From Croceitalea dokdonensis DOKDO 023 (GTDB lineage Bacteria > Bacteroidota > Bacteroidia > Flavobacteriales > Flavobacteriaceae), in contig NZ_LDJX01000005.1 in the NCBI RefSeq assembly GCF_001306415.1, positions 62,001 through 126,000 of the forward strand: DNA of 64,000 bases, written 5' to 3'. The notes under the pieces were generated by a model. The model had not been told where the DNA came from. It searched no databases and saw nothing but the letters and a program-made list of their open reading frames with translations. Positions 52,928 through 63,817 of this stretch are shown piece after piece. Numbering within the stretch: position 1 is the stretch's first letter; every line of letters starts with the position of its first letter. Made by a program: the position numbers and the translations under genes.

Positions 52928-53823
52928 GCTTCCTGCATTTGGTTCTTTTGTTCTATCCTTCTATGGGCTGCCATTCCCAATTCTGGAATTACCAGTAGTG
53001 GTATCTGGGTATGGAACGCAGTCCGTTTTACAATGGGTTCCCGCGTCATACGCTCCATATAGCTATGCTGGTAGTTGAGCATGGCCAATAGATGGATATC
53101 CAATTCTTGGGAGAAAACGTCCAAGGTATGGGATACGGAGTTTAATTCAGAAACCGTATGCACATAATGCTCCACATTGTCCAAATACTTGCGCAACATG
53201 TTTAGATTAAACAATTGAAGCTCCGTTAACGCCTTAATTTCATATTGTACATGTACAATACGGATAGTGGCTTTAAAGGACTTGGCCAGTTGTAATAGTG
53301 GCAAAAGTTCAGATTTGGTGTAAAAACGATTGAAATCTGTTGCAAAGGCAATCTCAGTAGGTGTCTCAAACCTAAAGTTCTGTGGTATCGCCAATACCGG
53401 ACATTTTTTTGTGTTCTTGATGATACGCACCGTATTACTCCCCATAAACACCTCGTCCATCCCAGACGCCCCCTTGGTACCGGTTACAATTAAATCCATA
53501 TGATATTCATCTACCATATCTTTAACCTCCTCTACCAATAGGTTAAAGGAAGAAATAGGCGTAAAACAGTGTTTTTCATTTTGGAATTCCTTCTTTATGC
53601 GTTCCATGGTTTGGTGAAGCCCCTGCACGGAATTCTCCCTGATGGCATCTTCTATGCGCACACCATTGATCATGGGCGCCATAAACCTACTGCTCGGTAT
53701 CACCGGGGTGTACGTATTCAATAGATAGAATTGACATTCGTCATTCCTGAATAATTGCATGGCGTAGTCAATGGCATTCCATGCATTGTCAGAAAAATCC
53801 GTGGGTATTAATATACGTTTCAT
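52924..53823 (-). CDS. Tandem UspA universal stress protein
   Basis: 299 residues, two Usp domains (about 1-145 and 150-285). The first carries the ATP-binding pattern (VTGTKGASGMDEVFMGSNTV); the second is degenerate. Commonly found next to cbb3 oxidase and Fnr genes, where such proteins respond to low oxygen or energy stress. Confidence 0.92.
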   Translation of the reverse strand: MKRILIPTDFSDNAWNAIDYAMQLFRNDECQFYLLNTYTPVIPSSRFMAPMINGVRIEDAIRENSVQGLHQTMERIKKEFQNEKHCFTPISSFNLLVEEVKDMVDEYHMDLIVTGTKGASGMDEVFMGSNTVRIIKNTKKCPVLAIPQNFRFETPTEIAFATDFNRFYTKSELLPLLQLAKSFKATIRIVHVQYEIKALTELQLFNLNMLRKYLDNVEHYVHTVSELNSVSHTLDVFSQELDIHLLAMLNYQHSYMERMTREPIVKRTAFHTQIPLLVIPELGMAAHRRIEQKNQMQEA

Positions 53824-54035
53824 CCCAATTTAGTTTTGATGGGATAAAAGTAGGGAGGCATTAACCGTAATACTATGATATATATCAGGTTTTGGGATTT
53901 GTTTTAAAAACCAAGCAAAAGAAAAACAACCAAATGGTCATAGCTAGGTTAGGTCTTAATCACTGGATAACCACCTATACTGCGCTATGTGGGTATCCGT
54001 TTTACAAAGAATACCAAAGCTAAAACCCTTCGTAG

Positions 54036-54725
54036 CTAAAACCCTTCGGCCAAATCTTGTAATTTTCGCTCGTCCACAATACCTATTTGTTTACCAGAAC
54101 TGCGAATCAAACCTTTCTTTTTAAACTCTGAAATGATTCTAATGGCAGACTCCGTGGCCGTGCCAACTACATTGGCAATATCTTCACGGGATAGTGTAAG
54201 CTTTAAAAAACCCTCCTCGGTTTCGCCAAAATTATTTTTGAGGTACAAGAATGCCTCGGCAATACGTTGTTTTACCGTTTTCTGGGACATGTTTACGATA
54301 ACGTCATCTGCCTCTTTAAGATCGTGTGCCATATGGCGGAGCACTTCCATGGTGAAATTGGGATTCTTTTGTAGTGTGGTCGCGATGCTGTCCTTGGGTA
54401 TAAAACAGACTTCCATGTCACTGACGGCAACGGCAGAAAGGTTGGATGCCTCTTCTGCAATGATGGCACGTTGTCCCATGACCTCCCCTTTGGTGGCCAA
54501 CTTTACAATTTGGTCCTTTCCGTTGGGGCTAAGCTTTGATAATTTGGATACCCCACCACGCACGCAATAGACGCCATTAAGCTTTTCCCCTTCTTCAAAA
54601 AGGGCTTCCCCCTTTTTTAATACTTTGGTTGTTTTGGAATCGGAGACTTTCTTGAGCTCTTCCTTACTCATTGCACGTAGGCTGTTAAATTGCCTTACAA
54701 TGCAGTTTTCACACCTTTGTTCCAT
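54036..54725 (-). CDS. Crp/Fnr family regulator, FNR-like cysteines
   Basis: 229 residues: cNMP-binding-like domain (about 20-145) and a winged helix (LTLSREDIANVVGTATESAIRIISEF). N-terminal CENC (C5, C8), a Cys in GVYCVRGG, and a Cys in MEVCFIPKD, the position of the central FNR Cys. These could bind an oxygen-sensitive Fe-S cluster, though the third N-terminal Cys of E. coli FNR has no clear match. Next to the cbb3 genes it likely controls them in response to oxygen. Confidence 0.88.
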   Translation of the reverse strand: MEQRCENCIVRQFNSLRAMSKEELKKVSDSKTTKVLKKGEALFEEGEKLNGVYCVRGGVSKLSKLSPNGKDQIVKLATKGEVMGQRAIIAEEASNLSAVAVSDMEVCFIPKDSIATTLQKNPNFTMEVLRHMAHDLKEADDVIVNMSQKTVKQRIAEAFLYLKNNFGETEEGFLKLTLSREDIANVVGTATESAIRIISEFKKKGLIRSSGKQIGIVDERKLQDLAEGF

Positions 54726-54795
54726 TAATGATAATTTACCTGACTTTATAAAATTAAGATTTCTATAAGTAAAACAACCTATAAAATTTCAGGTT

Positions 54796-55479
54796 TTAAG
54801 AAAAGCGCTTTTCAAGTGCAGCGGTAGAGATGATTTTGATTCTGGTTTTACTTGTTGATATCAGATTTTGGCTTTTAAACTCCTTTAAAATATTAATAAT
54901 ATATTCTGGAGAAGTGCCAAGTATGGCAGCCATATCTTCCCGTTTTAGCTGTAACGCCAGTTCTCCATCGGTATTTATACCAAATTTATCGTTCAGGTAT
55001 AACAATAAGCTGGCCAGTCGTTGCCTAATGCCCTTACTGCTGGAGAAAAGTACCCTACTGTGTTCACTTTGGTTCAAATCATCGGTCAATGCAAATAATA
55101 GCTGTTTGCAAAACTTTGGATTTTCATTTATGGCCTTTTGGATGACACCCCTATCCATGGCCCAAAACCTACTATCCTTAAGCGTTCTTGCAGAGACCTT
55201 TGCTCCTTGGTGGGAAATTAGGGACCGTTTTCCCAATAGTTCTCCCTTGCCCAACAGTTTTAGGATATGCTCATGTCCAGCGGTATCCATTTTACTGAAT
55301 TTACAGGCGCCATCTTCCAAACAATACAATTTGGTAAGTTGTTGGCCTTCTTTAAAAACCATACGTCCCTTGGGGATGAAAATGAATTGTGAACCATCTT
55401 TCAATTGTTGCAGCATACTACTGTCCAACGACTTAAAATCGTTTAGTTGCGGTGCTTTAATGGTCTCACATTTTTCCAT
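54796..55479 (-). CDS. Crp/Fnr family regulator
   Basis: About 227 residues from ATG 55479 (a longer frame to 55527 starts poorly). Effector domain, then helix-turn-helix (LALQLKREDMAAILGTSPEYIINILKEF). It lacks the CxxC N-terminus of its neighbour, so it probably senses something else. Divergent from ccoI across about 105 bp. Confidence 0.88.
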   Translation of the reverse strand: MEKCETIKAPQLNDFKSLDSSMLQQLKDGSQFIFIPKGRMVFKEGQQLTKLYCLEDGACKFSKMDTAGHEHILKLLGKGELLGKRSLISHQGAKVSARTLKDSRFWAMDRGVIQKAINENPKFCKQLLFALTDDLNQSEHSRVLFSSSKGIRQRLASLLLYLNDKFGINTDGELALQLKREDMAAILGTSPEYIINILKEFKSQNLISTSKTRIKIISTAALEKRFS

Positions 55480-55584
55480 GTCACAAAGATAAAGGAGGCT
55501 TTTTTCCAAAAAGCTGACAATTATCATATTCTGTTTTTTCTTAGTTGGTCACCTTTGCGTAAGGTATGTTAATGTAAATGTGTG

Positions 55585-57972
55585 ATGAACAACGATCAAT
55601 GTTATCATTGTGGGGAACCCAATGCAAAAACCAAAATTGTTTTTGATGACAGAACCTTTTGTTGCCATGGGTGTAAAACCGTGTATGAAATATTTAGTAC
55701 CAACGATTTAGGCTATTATTATCAACTGGAACAAAATGCGGGCGCAACCCCAGACCCCATAACGGGTGCCTATGACTATTTGGACAATGTGGATATCATT
55801 TCCAAATTGGTATCGTTTGATGAGGACGGTGTTCAAGTGGTAAATCTTACCATACCCCATATTCATTGTAGCTCTTGTATCTGGGTACTGGAAAACCTAA
55901 ATCGTCTGCACAATTCCATTAAAAATACCCAGGTAGATTTTCTAAAAAAGAAATTAAGGGTCACCTATGCTACAGAGGATTACAGTTTAAAAGAGCTGGT
56001 GACCTTATTGGCAAGAATTGGGTATACGCCCAATATTTCTTTAAAGGATTATGAACAAAAGAGCGCAACGGTAGACCGCAGTCTCATCTATAAATTGGGA
56101 GTGGCCGGTTTTGCGTTTGGCAATGTTATGCTTCTATCGTTCCCTGAGTATTTTGAGGTGGAAGAGTTTTGGTTGGAACAGTATAAGGTAGTGTTCCGCT
56201 GGTTAATGTTGGTTTTCTCCTTGCCCGTTGTGTTTTATGCGGCAAGCGGATATTTTGTTTCGGCATATAAAGGTCTAACATCCAAAATGTTAAATATTGA
56301 CGTGCCCATTGCCTTGGGTATTTTAGCGCTGTTCTTACGTAGCGCCGTAGATGTGGTGTTCGATTTTGGCAGTGGCTTTTTTGATAGCCTTACCGGCTTG
56401 GTCTTCTTTTTGTTGATAGGACGATTTTTTCAGCAGAAAACCTATGGGTTCCTTTCTTTTGAAAGGGATTATAAGTCCTATTTCCCTATTGCAGTCTCTA
56501 GACTACAACAAAATGGGAATGAAGAAAACATCCAAATCTATGAGGTTGAAAAGGGCGATAAACTTTTAATTCGGAACCAAGAGATTCTGCCCGTTGATTG
56601 TGTCTTGCTATCGGGTGGGGCCAGGATAGATTACAGCTTTGTTACCGGAGAGTCCCAACCGGTGCGCAAGGAAGCTGGGGACAAACTGTTTGCTGGGGGC
56701 AAGCAAATTGGGGGCGTGCTTAAAGTAGAGGTATTAAAATCTGTTTCGCAGAGTTATTTGACCCAATTGTGGAGCAACGCTGCTTTTGCGAAAAATAAAG
56801 CCTCGGATTTTCTAACCATCACGGATGGGATCGGCAGGCGGTTCACTTGGGCCGTTTTGTCCATCGCTTTTGTGGCCATGGCATTTTGGCTCTTTTACGA
56901 TGCCACCAAGGCCATTAACGTTTTTACCGCAGTGCTTATCATTGCTTGCCCCTGTGCCATTGCGTTGGCGGCACCATTTACCTTGGGGAACCTCCTCCGG
57001 ATTTTTGGAAAGCATAATTTTTATGTAAAGGATACCAATACCTTGGAACGCTTGGCACAAGTGCAAACGGCTATTTTTGATAAAACGGGTACGCTTACCT
57101 CCGCCTCGGAGAATACCATTTTCTACGAAGGTATTGAGCTTTCCAAAGAAGAATCGTCCTTACTTAAAAATACGTTGCGCGGGTCTAACCATCCGTTGAG
57201 CCGATCACTTTATGAACTGCTTGATGCGCATGAGATAAAGACCTTGGATGAGTTTCAAGAGCAAACGGGCAAAGGCGTGTTGGGCAGGCATGACCAGCAT
57301 TCCATTAGGGCAGGATCAGCACCATTTGTGGGCACTGAACCGGACAGCAACAGTTTTGATACTGCCGTGTACATCAGTGCGGACGAGCTTTATAAAGGAA
57401 GATTTGTCTTTAAAAATAAGTATCGCAAAGGAGTGCGGGAAATGTTTGTGGAATTGTCCAAAAACTATTCGCTGGCTGTGCTTTCTGGGGACAATGATGG
57501 CGAACGTGAAAAATTGGCACAACTCTTACCCCTAACGGTGCCCATGCACTTTAACCAAAGACCGGAAGATAAGCTGGCCTTCGTGGAGAAACTTCAGGAG
57601 ACCAAAAAGGTATTAATGGTGGGAGATGGTTTAAATGATGCAGGAGCCTTGGCACAGAGTGATGTGGGCATTGCCGTTTCAGAAAATGTCAATGTGTTTT
57701 CCCCAGCCTGTGATGCCATTTTGGATGCGGGCCGCCTGGCGGACCTGGCACAGTTTTTAAGATTGTCCCGCAACGGTATCACCATTATTAAAATGAGTTT
57801 TGTGCTATCGCTCTGCTATAACCTTGTAGGCCTATATTTTGCGGTTACTGGGCAGTTACGACCAGTGATTGCGGCAATTCTAATGCCATTGAGTTCCATT
57901 AGCATTGTGGCCTTTACCACATTGGCCACCAATTTTTTGGGAAATAAATTAAAAAAACAAGTCAAAACCTGA
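55585..57972 (+). CDS. ccoI: Copper-translocating P-type ATPase for cbb3 oxidase
   Basis: About 795 residues. N-terminal Cys-rich block (CYHCGEPN, FCCHGCKTVY), a heavy-metal domain with HIHCSSCIWV, membrane helices, TGES phosphatase loop, CPC transport motif (IIACPCAIAL), phosphorylation site FDKTGT, and GDGLNDAG. It exports copper to the site of cbb3 assembly, as for CcoI/FixI. ATG 55585 is preferred over the GTG one codon upstream. Confidence 0.95.
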   Translation: MNNDQCYHCGEPNAKTKIVFDDRTFCCHGCKTVYEIFSTNDLGYYYQLEQNAGATPDPITGAYDYLDNVDIISKLVSFDEDGVQVVNLTIPHIHCSSCIWVLENLNRLHNSIKNTQVDFLKKKLRVTYATEDYSLKELVTLLARIGYTPNISLKDYEQKSATVDRSLIYKLGVAGFAFGNVMLLSFPEYFEVEEFWLEQYKVVFRWLMLVFSLPVVFYAASGYFVSAYKGLTSKMLNIDVPIALGILALFLRSAVDVVFDFGSGFFDSLTGLVFFLLIGRFFQQKTYGFLSFERDYKSYFPIAVSRLQQNGNEENIQIYEVEKGDKLLIRNQEILPVDCVLLSGGARIDYSFVTGESQPVRKEAGDKLFAGGKQIGGVLKVEVLKSVSQSYLTQLWSNAAFAKNKASDFLTITDGIGRRFTWAVLSIAFVAMAFWLFYDATKAINVFTAVLIIACPCAIALAAPFTLGNLLRIFGKHNFYVKDTNTLERLAQVQTAIFDKTGTLTSASENTIFYEGIELSKEESSLLKNTLRGSNHPLSRSLYELLDAHEIKTLDEFQEQTGKGVLGRHDQHSIRAGSAPFVGTEPDSNSFDTAVYISADELYKGRFVFKNKYRKGVREMFVELSKNYSLAVLSGDNDGEREKLAQLLPLTVPMHFNQRPEDKLAFVEKLQETKKVLMVGDGLNDAGALAQSDVGIAVSENVNVFSPACDAILDAGRLADLAQFLRLSRNGITIIKMSFVLSLCYNLVGLYFAVTGQLRPVIAAILMPLSSISIVAFTTLATNFLGNKLKKQVKT

Positions 57973-58031
57973 TAAATGTCATTTTTTACGGATAACCAAC
58001 AAATTAATTTTACATCCAAATTCAGGTAGGT

Positions 58032-58226
58032 ATGAGTGTGATTTATGTGTTACTGACCATCAGTATATGTGTCGCTTTGATTTTTTTTATCGCTTTTGTC
58101 CTTTCCGTACGGTCTGGGCAATATGATGATGCATATACCCCATCGGTCCGCATGTTGTTTGAGGACGAACTCGTTGCACCAACACCAAAAGAAAATAACA
58201 ACCAAAACAATAGTCAAACAGAGTAA
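58032..58226 (+). CDS. ccoS: cbb3 oxidase assembly protein CcoS
   Basis: 64 residues: one N-terminal helix ([24 protein letters not shown]) then [19 protein letters not shown], the CcoS signature. Required for cofactor insertion into CcoN. Lies between ccoI and ccoN, 2 bp before the latter. Confidence 0.93.
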   Translation: MSVIYVLLTISICVALIFFIAFVLSVRSGQYDDAYTPSVRMLFEDELVAPTPKENNNQNNSQTE

Positions 58227-58228
58227 TT

Positions 58229-60439
58229 ATGGAAGTACAGCAATTTCAATACGATAATAAAATCGTACAAAAGTTTCTATATGCCACCATGCTTTGGGGT
58301 GTTGTGGGTATGGTCGTGGGGCTGCTCTTGGCCTTTATGTTCCTGTTCCCCAATATAACAGACGGCATTTCGTGGTTAAGCTTTGGTCGTTTAAGGCCAT
58401 TGCATACCAATGCGGTCATCTTTGCCTTTGTGGGCAATGCCATTTTTGCAGGGGTATATTACTCATTGCAACGTTTGCTCAAAGCGCGGATGTTCAATGA
58501 CCTTTTGAGCAACATTAATTTTTGGGGTTGGCAGTTGATCATAGTTTCCGCAGCCATTACCCTTCCCTTGGGGTATACCACATCCAAGGAATATGCAGAA
58601 CTGGAATGGCCCATTGATATTGCCATTGCCCTTATTTGGGTGGTGTTCGGTATCAATATGATCGGAACCATTTTAAAGAGGCGTCAACGTCACCTGTATG
58701 TGGCAATCTGGTTCTACCTGGCCACGTTCGTAACCGTTGCCGTACTTCATATTTTTAACAGTTTGGAACTGCCCGTATTGGCAGCAGGCCTTAAAAGTTA
58801 TTCGGTCTATGCTGGGGTACAGGATGCCTTGGTACAGTGGTGGTACGGGCACAATGCAGTGGCATTTTTCCTGACCACGCCGTTTTTGGGGCTCATGTAC
58901 TATTTTGTGCCAAAAGCCGCTAATAGGCCGGTATACTCCTACAGACTTTCCATTGTTCACTTTTGGTCATTGATATTTATTTATATCTGGGCAGGACCAC
59001 ACCACTTGTTGTATTCCTCCTTGCCAGATTGGGCACAGAATTTAGGTGTGGTGTTCTCCATTATGTTGATTGCGCCATCTTGGGGCGGTATGATCAATGG
59101 CTTATTGACCCTCAGGGGCGTTTGGGACAAAGTACGGTCAGACGCTACCCTAAAATTTATGGTGGTCGCCATTACAGGATATGGTATGGCCACGTTTGAG
59201 GGCCCCATGCTCTCCCTAAAAAATGTAAATGCCGTGGCACACTTTAGTGATTGGATCATTGCACACGTGCACGTTGGTGCCCTGGCCTGGAACGGATTTT
59301 TGACCTTTGGTATGATCTACTACCTCGTACCTAAGATGTGGAAGACCACTCTGTATTCCAAAGGATTGGCCAACCTGCATTTCTGGATCGGAACCTTGGG
59401 CATTATCCTATATGCCTTACCTATGTACGTTGCCGGATTTACCCAGGCTTTAATGTGGAAAGAGTTTAATCCAGATGGTACCTTGGTCTACGGGAACTTC
59501 TTGGAAACCGTGCAGCAGATCATCCCTATGTACTGGATGCGTGCCATTGGGGGTACCATGTTTATCGTGGGGATGCTCATCATGGTCTACAATGTAATCA
59601 TTACCATTAGAAAAGGTAGTGCCATCACGGATGAGATGGCAGAGGCCCCAGCCTTGGAAAGGGTATCCAAAAGACGGGTAGCCGGGGAGACCTTCCATAC
59701 TTGGTTGGAAAGAAAGCCGGTCCAATTAACACTACTGGCCACCGTAGCTATATTAATTGGGGGTATCATTCAAATTGTGCCCACAATTTTAGTAAAATCC
59801 AATATCCCTACCATTACCAGTGTAAAACCTTATACCGCCTTAGAGTTGGAGGGTCGTGACCTTTACATCCGTGAGGGTTGTGTGGGCTGTCATTCGCAAA
59901 TGATCCGTCCGTTCAGGAGTGAGGTAGAGCGTTATGGGGAATATGCCAAGGCAGGAGAGTTTGTTTATGACCATCCGTTCCTTTGGGGAAGTAAAAGAAC
60001 TGGTCCAGACTTACTGCGGGTTGGTGGCAAGTATTCAGATAATTGGCACTTAAACCATATGTACGACCCGCAGAGTACCTCTGCCGGATCTATTATGCCG
60101 GCCTATCAGTGGTTGGTACAAAATAAACACGATCGATCCAGTACGGAGGCCAAGATGGAAGCCATGGTATCCCTTGGTGTGCCCTACACGCCAGAGGATA
60201 TTGCCAATGCACAAGAGGCAATGGCTGCGCAGGCCACACAGATAGAGAAAAATTTATACAATGACCCAGAGTTTGCCAAATCTTATGAAGCGGATAAAAA
60301 ATACGCGCAGGAAAACGGTGAGGAATTTGTGGAAATGAGAGATCGGGAGATTGTATCCTTGATTGCTTACCTGCAAAGATTGGGTACGGATATCAAAGTT
60401 AAAAACACAGATGGGTTACTGTCTGAAAACAAAGAATAA
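58229..60439 (+). CDS. ccoN: Fused CcoN-CcoO subunit of cytochrome cbb3 oxidase
   Basis: 736 residues. The first about 490 are the haem-copper oxidase subunit I with 12 helices and ligands in [33 protein letters not shown] and [11 protein letters not shown]. From about 500 an extra helix leads into a CcoO cytochrome c domain ([15 protein letters not shown] near 550). The fusion is usual in Bacteroidota. It reduces oxygen at low concentration and pumps protons. Confidence 0.96.
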   Translation: MEVQQFQYDNKIVQKFLYATMLWGVVGMVVGLLLAFMFLFPNITDGISWLSFGRLRPLHTNAVIFAFVGNAIFAGVYYSLQRLLKARMFNDLLSNINFWGWQLIIVSAAITLPLGYTTSKEYAELEWPIDIAIALIWVVFGINMIGTILKRRQRHLYVAIWFYLATFVTVAVLHIFNSLELPVLAAGLKSYSVYAGVQDALVQWWYGHNAVAFFLTTPFLGLMYYFVPKAANRPVYSYRLSIVHFWSLIFIYIWAGPHHLLYSSLPDWAQNLGVVFSIMLIAPSWGGMINGLLTLRGVWDKVRSDATLKFMVVAITGYGMATFEGPMLSLKNVNAVAHFSDWIIAHVHVGALAWNGFLTFGMIYYLVPKMWKTTLYSKGLANLHFWIGTLGIILYALPMYVAGFTQALMWKEFNPDGTLVYGNFLETVQQIIPMYWMRAIGGTMFIVGMLIMVYNVIITIRKGSAITDEMAEAPALERVSKRRVAGETFHTWLERKPVQLTLLATVAILIGGIIQIVPTILVKSNIPTITSVKPYTALELEGRDLYIREGCVGCHSQMIRPFRSEVERYGEYAKAGEFVYDHPFLWGSKRTGPDLLRVGGKYSDNWHLNHMYDPQSTSAGSIMPAYQWLVQNKHDRSSTEAKMEAMVSLGVPYTPEDIANAQEAMAAQATQIEKNLYNDPEFAKSYEADKKYAQENGEEFVEMRDREIVSLIAYLQRLGTDIKVKNTDGLLSENKE

Positions 60440-60523
60440 ATAAGAACCATGACCATAGGACCAAGGAAGAAAACCAGAGACTTCTTGCCCCTTGGAACTA
60501 AGGTTTAAAATCTATAAAAAACG

Positions 60524-60700
60524 ATGTTGAAATTCATAAAAGGCCATATGGAGAGTATTGATGGGGTCGCAACTTATCCCATGATATCACTGCTCATCTT
60601 CTTCTTGTTCTTTAGCCTGCTTTTTTGGTGGGTCTTTACAGCGAGCAAGTCACATATAAAAGAAATGGGGGAATTGCCTCTGGATAATGATAACCAATAA
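60524..60700 (+). CDS. ccoQ: CcoQ-like small subunit
   Basis: 58 residues: MLKFIKGHMESIDGVATYPM, one helix (ISLLIFFLFFSLLFWWVF), then a hydrophilic tail (HIKEMGELPLDNDNQ). Its place between ccoNO and ccoP and its shape fit CcoQ, which stabilises the oxidase. Confidence 0.83.
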   Translation: MLKFIKGHMESIDGVATYPMISLLIFFLFFSLLFWWVFTASKSHIKEMGELPLDNDNQ

Positions 60701-60711
60701 AACCTAAAATT

Positions 60712-61671
60712 ATGTTTACTAGAACGCCCTGGTGGATCCGTATTCCTGTTTTGTTCTTCTTGGTCTTTGGCCTTATGGAGTACTTTATAGATTCCGGTGT
60801 GCAGCCCGCCATCATTAAATACCCCGCAACGCAGTTGTTTATGTTGTTGGTGCTCCTAATCTTAGTGGCCATTGAGCTTATTCTAAAGGCCATAGAATCC
60901 GTAATGTTTAGAACCTTGTCCCCCCAGGCACAAGAGCGATATTTGGCGGCCAAGGACAAAAAGTACGAGTGGGAGTGGGGCAAGGCCATGTATGCCAAAT
61001 TAACCCGTACCAAGAAAATTGAAGAGGAGGGTGAAATTATATTAGATCACAATTATGATGGTATCCGCGAGTTGGATAACGTATTGCCCCCATGGTGGGT
61101 CTATATGTTCTACGCAACCATATTGTTTGGTGTGGTCTATTTGGTAAGGTTCCATGTTGTTGATGATTATACCCAGGCCGAAGAATATGAGATTCAGGTA
61201 GCAGAGGCCAAAATTGCCATTGAAGAATATAAGAAGACCGCCAAGAACCTTTTTGATGTCAATACAGTAGAGTTGTTGACAGATGCTTCCGATCTTAAGG
61301 CAGGAAAGGCCATTTTTGAAACTAGTTGTGTGGCCTGCCACATGGCAGATGGTGGTGGTGGTATTGGCCCCAATCTTACCGATGCAAATTGGATATTGGG
61401 CGGGGGTATTAAAAATGTATTCAACACCATATCCGAAGGTGGGCGTGATGGTAAGGGAATGGTAGCCTGGAAACAGAGTTTAAAACCATTGGAAATGGCG
61501 CAGGTGGCCAGTTATGTGCTTCAGTTCCAAGGCACGACCCCGGCCAATCCCAAGGCGCCCGAGGGTGATGTTTGGGTAGATCCAAATGCACCTAAGGAGG
61601 AAAAAGCAAAGCAAACAGAAGAGGCTCCAGTAGAACAGGTATCCGATTCTACTACGGTAGCCATGAATTAG
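60712..61671 (+). CDS. ccoP: cbb3 oxidase subunit CcoP, single haem motif
   Basis: 319 residues. Two helices (about 8-26 and 38-60) precede the FixP_N-type segment (NVLPPWWVYMFYATILFGVVY). One cytochrome c domain with CVACH follows; only one CxxCH is present whereas proteobacterial CcoP has two. The C-terminal tail is acidic. It brings electrons to CcoNO from soluble or membrane cytochromes. Confidence 0.92.
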   Translation: MFTRTPWWIRIPVLFFLVFGLMEYFIDSGVQPAIIKYPATQLFMLLVLLILVAIELILKAIESVMFRTLSPQAQERYLAAKDKKYEWEWGKAMYAKLTRTKKIEEEGEIILDHNYDGIRELDNVLPPWWVYMFYATILFGVVYLVRFHVVDDYTQAEEYEIQVAEAKIAIEEYKKTAKNLFDVNTVELLTDASDLKAGKAIFETSCVACHMADGGGGIGPNLTDANWILGGGIKNVFNTISEGGRDGKGMVAWKQSLKPLEMAQVASYVLQFQGTTPANPKAPEGDVWVDPNAPKEEKAKQTEEAPVEQVSDSTTVAMN

Positions 61672-61755
61672 AGGAAGTATTGGGCTGTTTCCGAGTCGTT
61701 AACAAAGTGCGGTTAGAGTTCAACTAAATAAAACAGCATAGCATTACCAAAGCAT

Positions 61756-63165
61756 ATGGACGATAATTTTAGGGATTCCATAGGCACTATAAGTGCAGAA
61801 GGTAAGCGGGCGTGGGTATTTCCCAAAAAGCCGAGCGGGCGTTTTTACGAATATCGGAAATACGTAAGTTATGTGCTCTTATTGTTTTTGTTTGCGTCAC
61901 CATTTATAAAGATCAACGGACACCAGTTTTTGTTGTTCAACGTGCTGGAAAGAAGGTTTAATATTTTTAGCTTTCCCTTTTGGCCCCAGGATTTTCACTT
62001 AGTGGTGATATCCATGATTATTGCAGTGATCTTTATTGCACTGTTTACGGTGGCCTATGGGCGTATTTTTTGTGGATGGATGTGCCCACAGACCATTTTT
62101 ATGGAGATGGTCTTTCGTAGGATAGAATATTGGATAGATGGGGACCGTGGCGCACAGATGCGATTGGACAAGGCGCCTTGGAATGCTACCAAGATTAAAA
62201 AACGAGCCTTAAAATGGACGGTCTTTTTTATCATCTCCTTCTTTATTTCCAATGTGTTTTTGGCTTACCTGATAGGAAGTGATACGCTTATCCAATATGT
62301 GGTTGATGGACCTATGGCACATTTGGGCACCATAGTGCCACTATTGATTTTTACGGCAGTGTTTTATTTTGTATTTGCCTGGTTTAGGGAACAGGTATGC
62401 ATCATTGCCTGTCCTTACGGTAGGATGCAGGGAGTGCTGTTGGATGATAAATCCATTGTGGTAAGCTATGACCATAAAAGGGGTGAAGGGGACAGTGGTA
62501 GAAAGAAATTCCGAAAGAATGAAGATCGGGACGCCTTGGGGCATGGTGACTGTATTGACTGTTTTCAGTGCGTGAATGTTTGCCCTACGGGCATAGATAT
62601 CAGAAATGGGACCCAATTGGAGTGCGTGAACTGTACGGCCTGTATAGATGAGTGTGATGACATCATGGAAAAGATTGACAAGCCCAAGGGGTTGATCAGG
62701 TATGCCAGTGAGGATGAAATCAACAATAAATCAAAATTTACCTTTACTGCTCGTATGAAGGGCTATACGGCCGTTTTAATCATACTTACAGGAGTTTTGG
62801 TGGCGATGCTCTTCATGAGGAATGAAATTGAAGCCAATATATTTAGGTTGCCGGGGCAGCTGTATGAAAGAAAGGCCGATAACATATTGAGCAATGTATA
62901 CACCTATAAACTGGTCAACAAAACTTTTGAGGACATCAATGAAGTCAGTTTTAAACTATTGTCCCACAAAGGGGAAATAAAAATGGTTTCCCAAGATACC
63001 TTTGTGGTACCGGCAGAAGCATTGGCAGAAGGTACGCTGTTCATTGAGATAAACGCATCCGCATTAAACGGTGATAAGGATAAACTGGAAATAGGAGTGT
63101 ATAGTAAAGGTAAGCTTATAGAGAAAACGGTGACCCAGTTTTTGGCACCACGGAGTTATCATTAA
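61756..63165 (+). CDS. ccoG: cbb3 oxidase accessory protein CcoG (FixG-like ferredoxin)
   Basis: 469 residues: five to six helices, CGWMCPQTIFMEM, a cysteine-rich block with two 4Fe-4S motifs (CIDCFQCVNVCP and CVNCTACIDEC) and a C-terminal immunoglobulin-like periplasmic domain. CcoG reduces copper for cbb3 assembly. Confidence 0.95.
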   Translation: MDDNFRDSIGTISAEGKRAWVFPKKPSGRFYEYRKYVSYVLLLFLFASPFIKINGHQFLLFNVLERRFNIFSFPFWPQDFHLVVISMIIAVIFIALFTVAYGRIFCGWMCPQTIFMEMVFRRIEYWIDGDRGAQMRLDKAPWNATKIKKRALKWTVFFIISFFISNVFLAYLIGSDTLIQYVVDGPMAHLGTIVPLLIFTAVFYFVFAWFREQVCIIACPYGRMQGVLLDDKSIVVSYDHKRGEGDSGRKKFRKNEDRDALGHGDCIDCFQCVNVCPTGIDIRNGTQLECVNCTACIDECDDIMEKIDKPKGLIRYASEDEINNKSKFTFTARMKGYTAVLIILTGVLVAMLFMRNEIEANIFRLPGQLYERKADNILSNVYTYKLVNKTFEDINEVSFKLLSHKGEIKMVSQDTFVVPAEALAEGTLFIEINASALNGDKDKLEIGVYSKGKLIEKTVTQFLAPRSYH

Positions 63166-63244
63166 AATAAATTAGAAAAAGCCATAGGACAGGTGTCCAG
63201 TTTTGTATTGGAACTTAAAATAAACAAGGTTAAAAAGCTATAAA

Positions 63245-63691
63245 ATGAAAGTAAATTGGGGAACAGGAATTGTGTTGGCATTTATAGGATTTATCTCCTT
63301 CATTCTTTATTTCGTAGTCCGCATGGGTATGGACGATCGTGCCAACCATGATTTGGTTACGGACAGCTATTACAAAAAAGAGCTTGCCTATCAAGATGAA
63401 ATAGATGCAGAGGCAAATGCCGCGGCCAATAATGCCCAATTAACAATTAAAAAAATGGAGGAGGGCGTTAAGGTCTTTTTTCCAAAGGAATTTAATACAG
63501 ATAAAATCACTGGTAAAGTGTCCCTTTATAGACCGTCGAACAGGCATTTGGATTTTAACTTTCCTATAAGTTTGTCCAAAACACATTTGCTCATACCTGA
63601 CAATCGCCTGCTAGACGGTCGGTGGGACATTACCATTGAATGGAAATACAAGGGTAAAACCTTTCTTCATAAAGAGAAGATAAGTTACTGA
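63245..63691 (+). CDS. ccoH: FixH/CcoH family protein
   Basis: 148 residues: one N-terminal helix (WGTGIVLAFIGFISFILYFVV), DLVTDSYYKKELAYQDEIDAE and a periplasmic beta domain (KVSLYRPSNRHLDFNFPI). The FixH signature is clear. It helps cbb3 assembly. Confidence 0.93.
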   Translation: MKVNWGTGIVLAFIGFISFILYFVVRMGMDDRANHDLVTDSYYKKELAYQDEIDAEANAAANNAQLTIKKMEEGVKVFFPKEFNTDKITGKVSLYRPSNRHLDFNFPISLSKTHLLIPDNRLLDGRWDITIEWKYKGKTFLHKEKISY

Positions 63692-63817
63692 TTAGGGCTT
63701 GTGCAAAGCAAGATTTTAAACAACTAAATTAGTTTTGTTTGATCTTATGTTGCGTTTGTATCCTTTTTGTGGGAAAACATAAAACAATTTATAAATATTT
63801 AGGATCTGCTTATTCAT

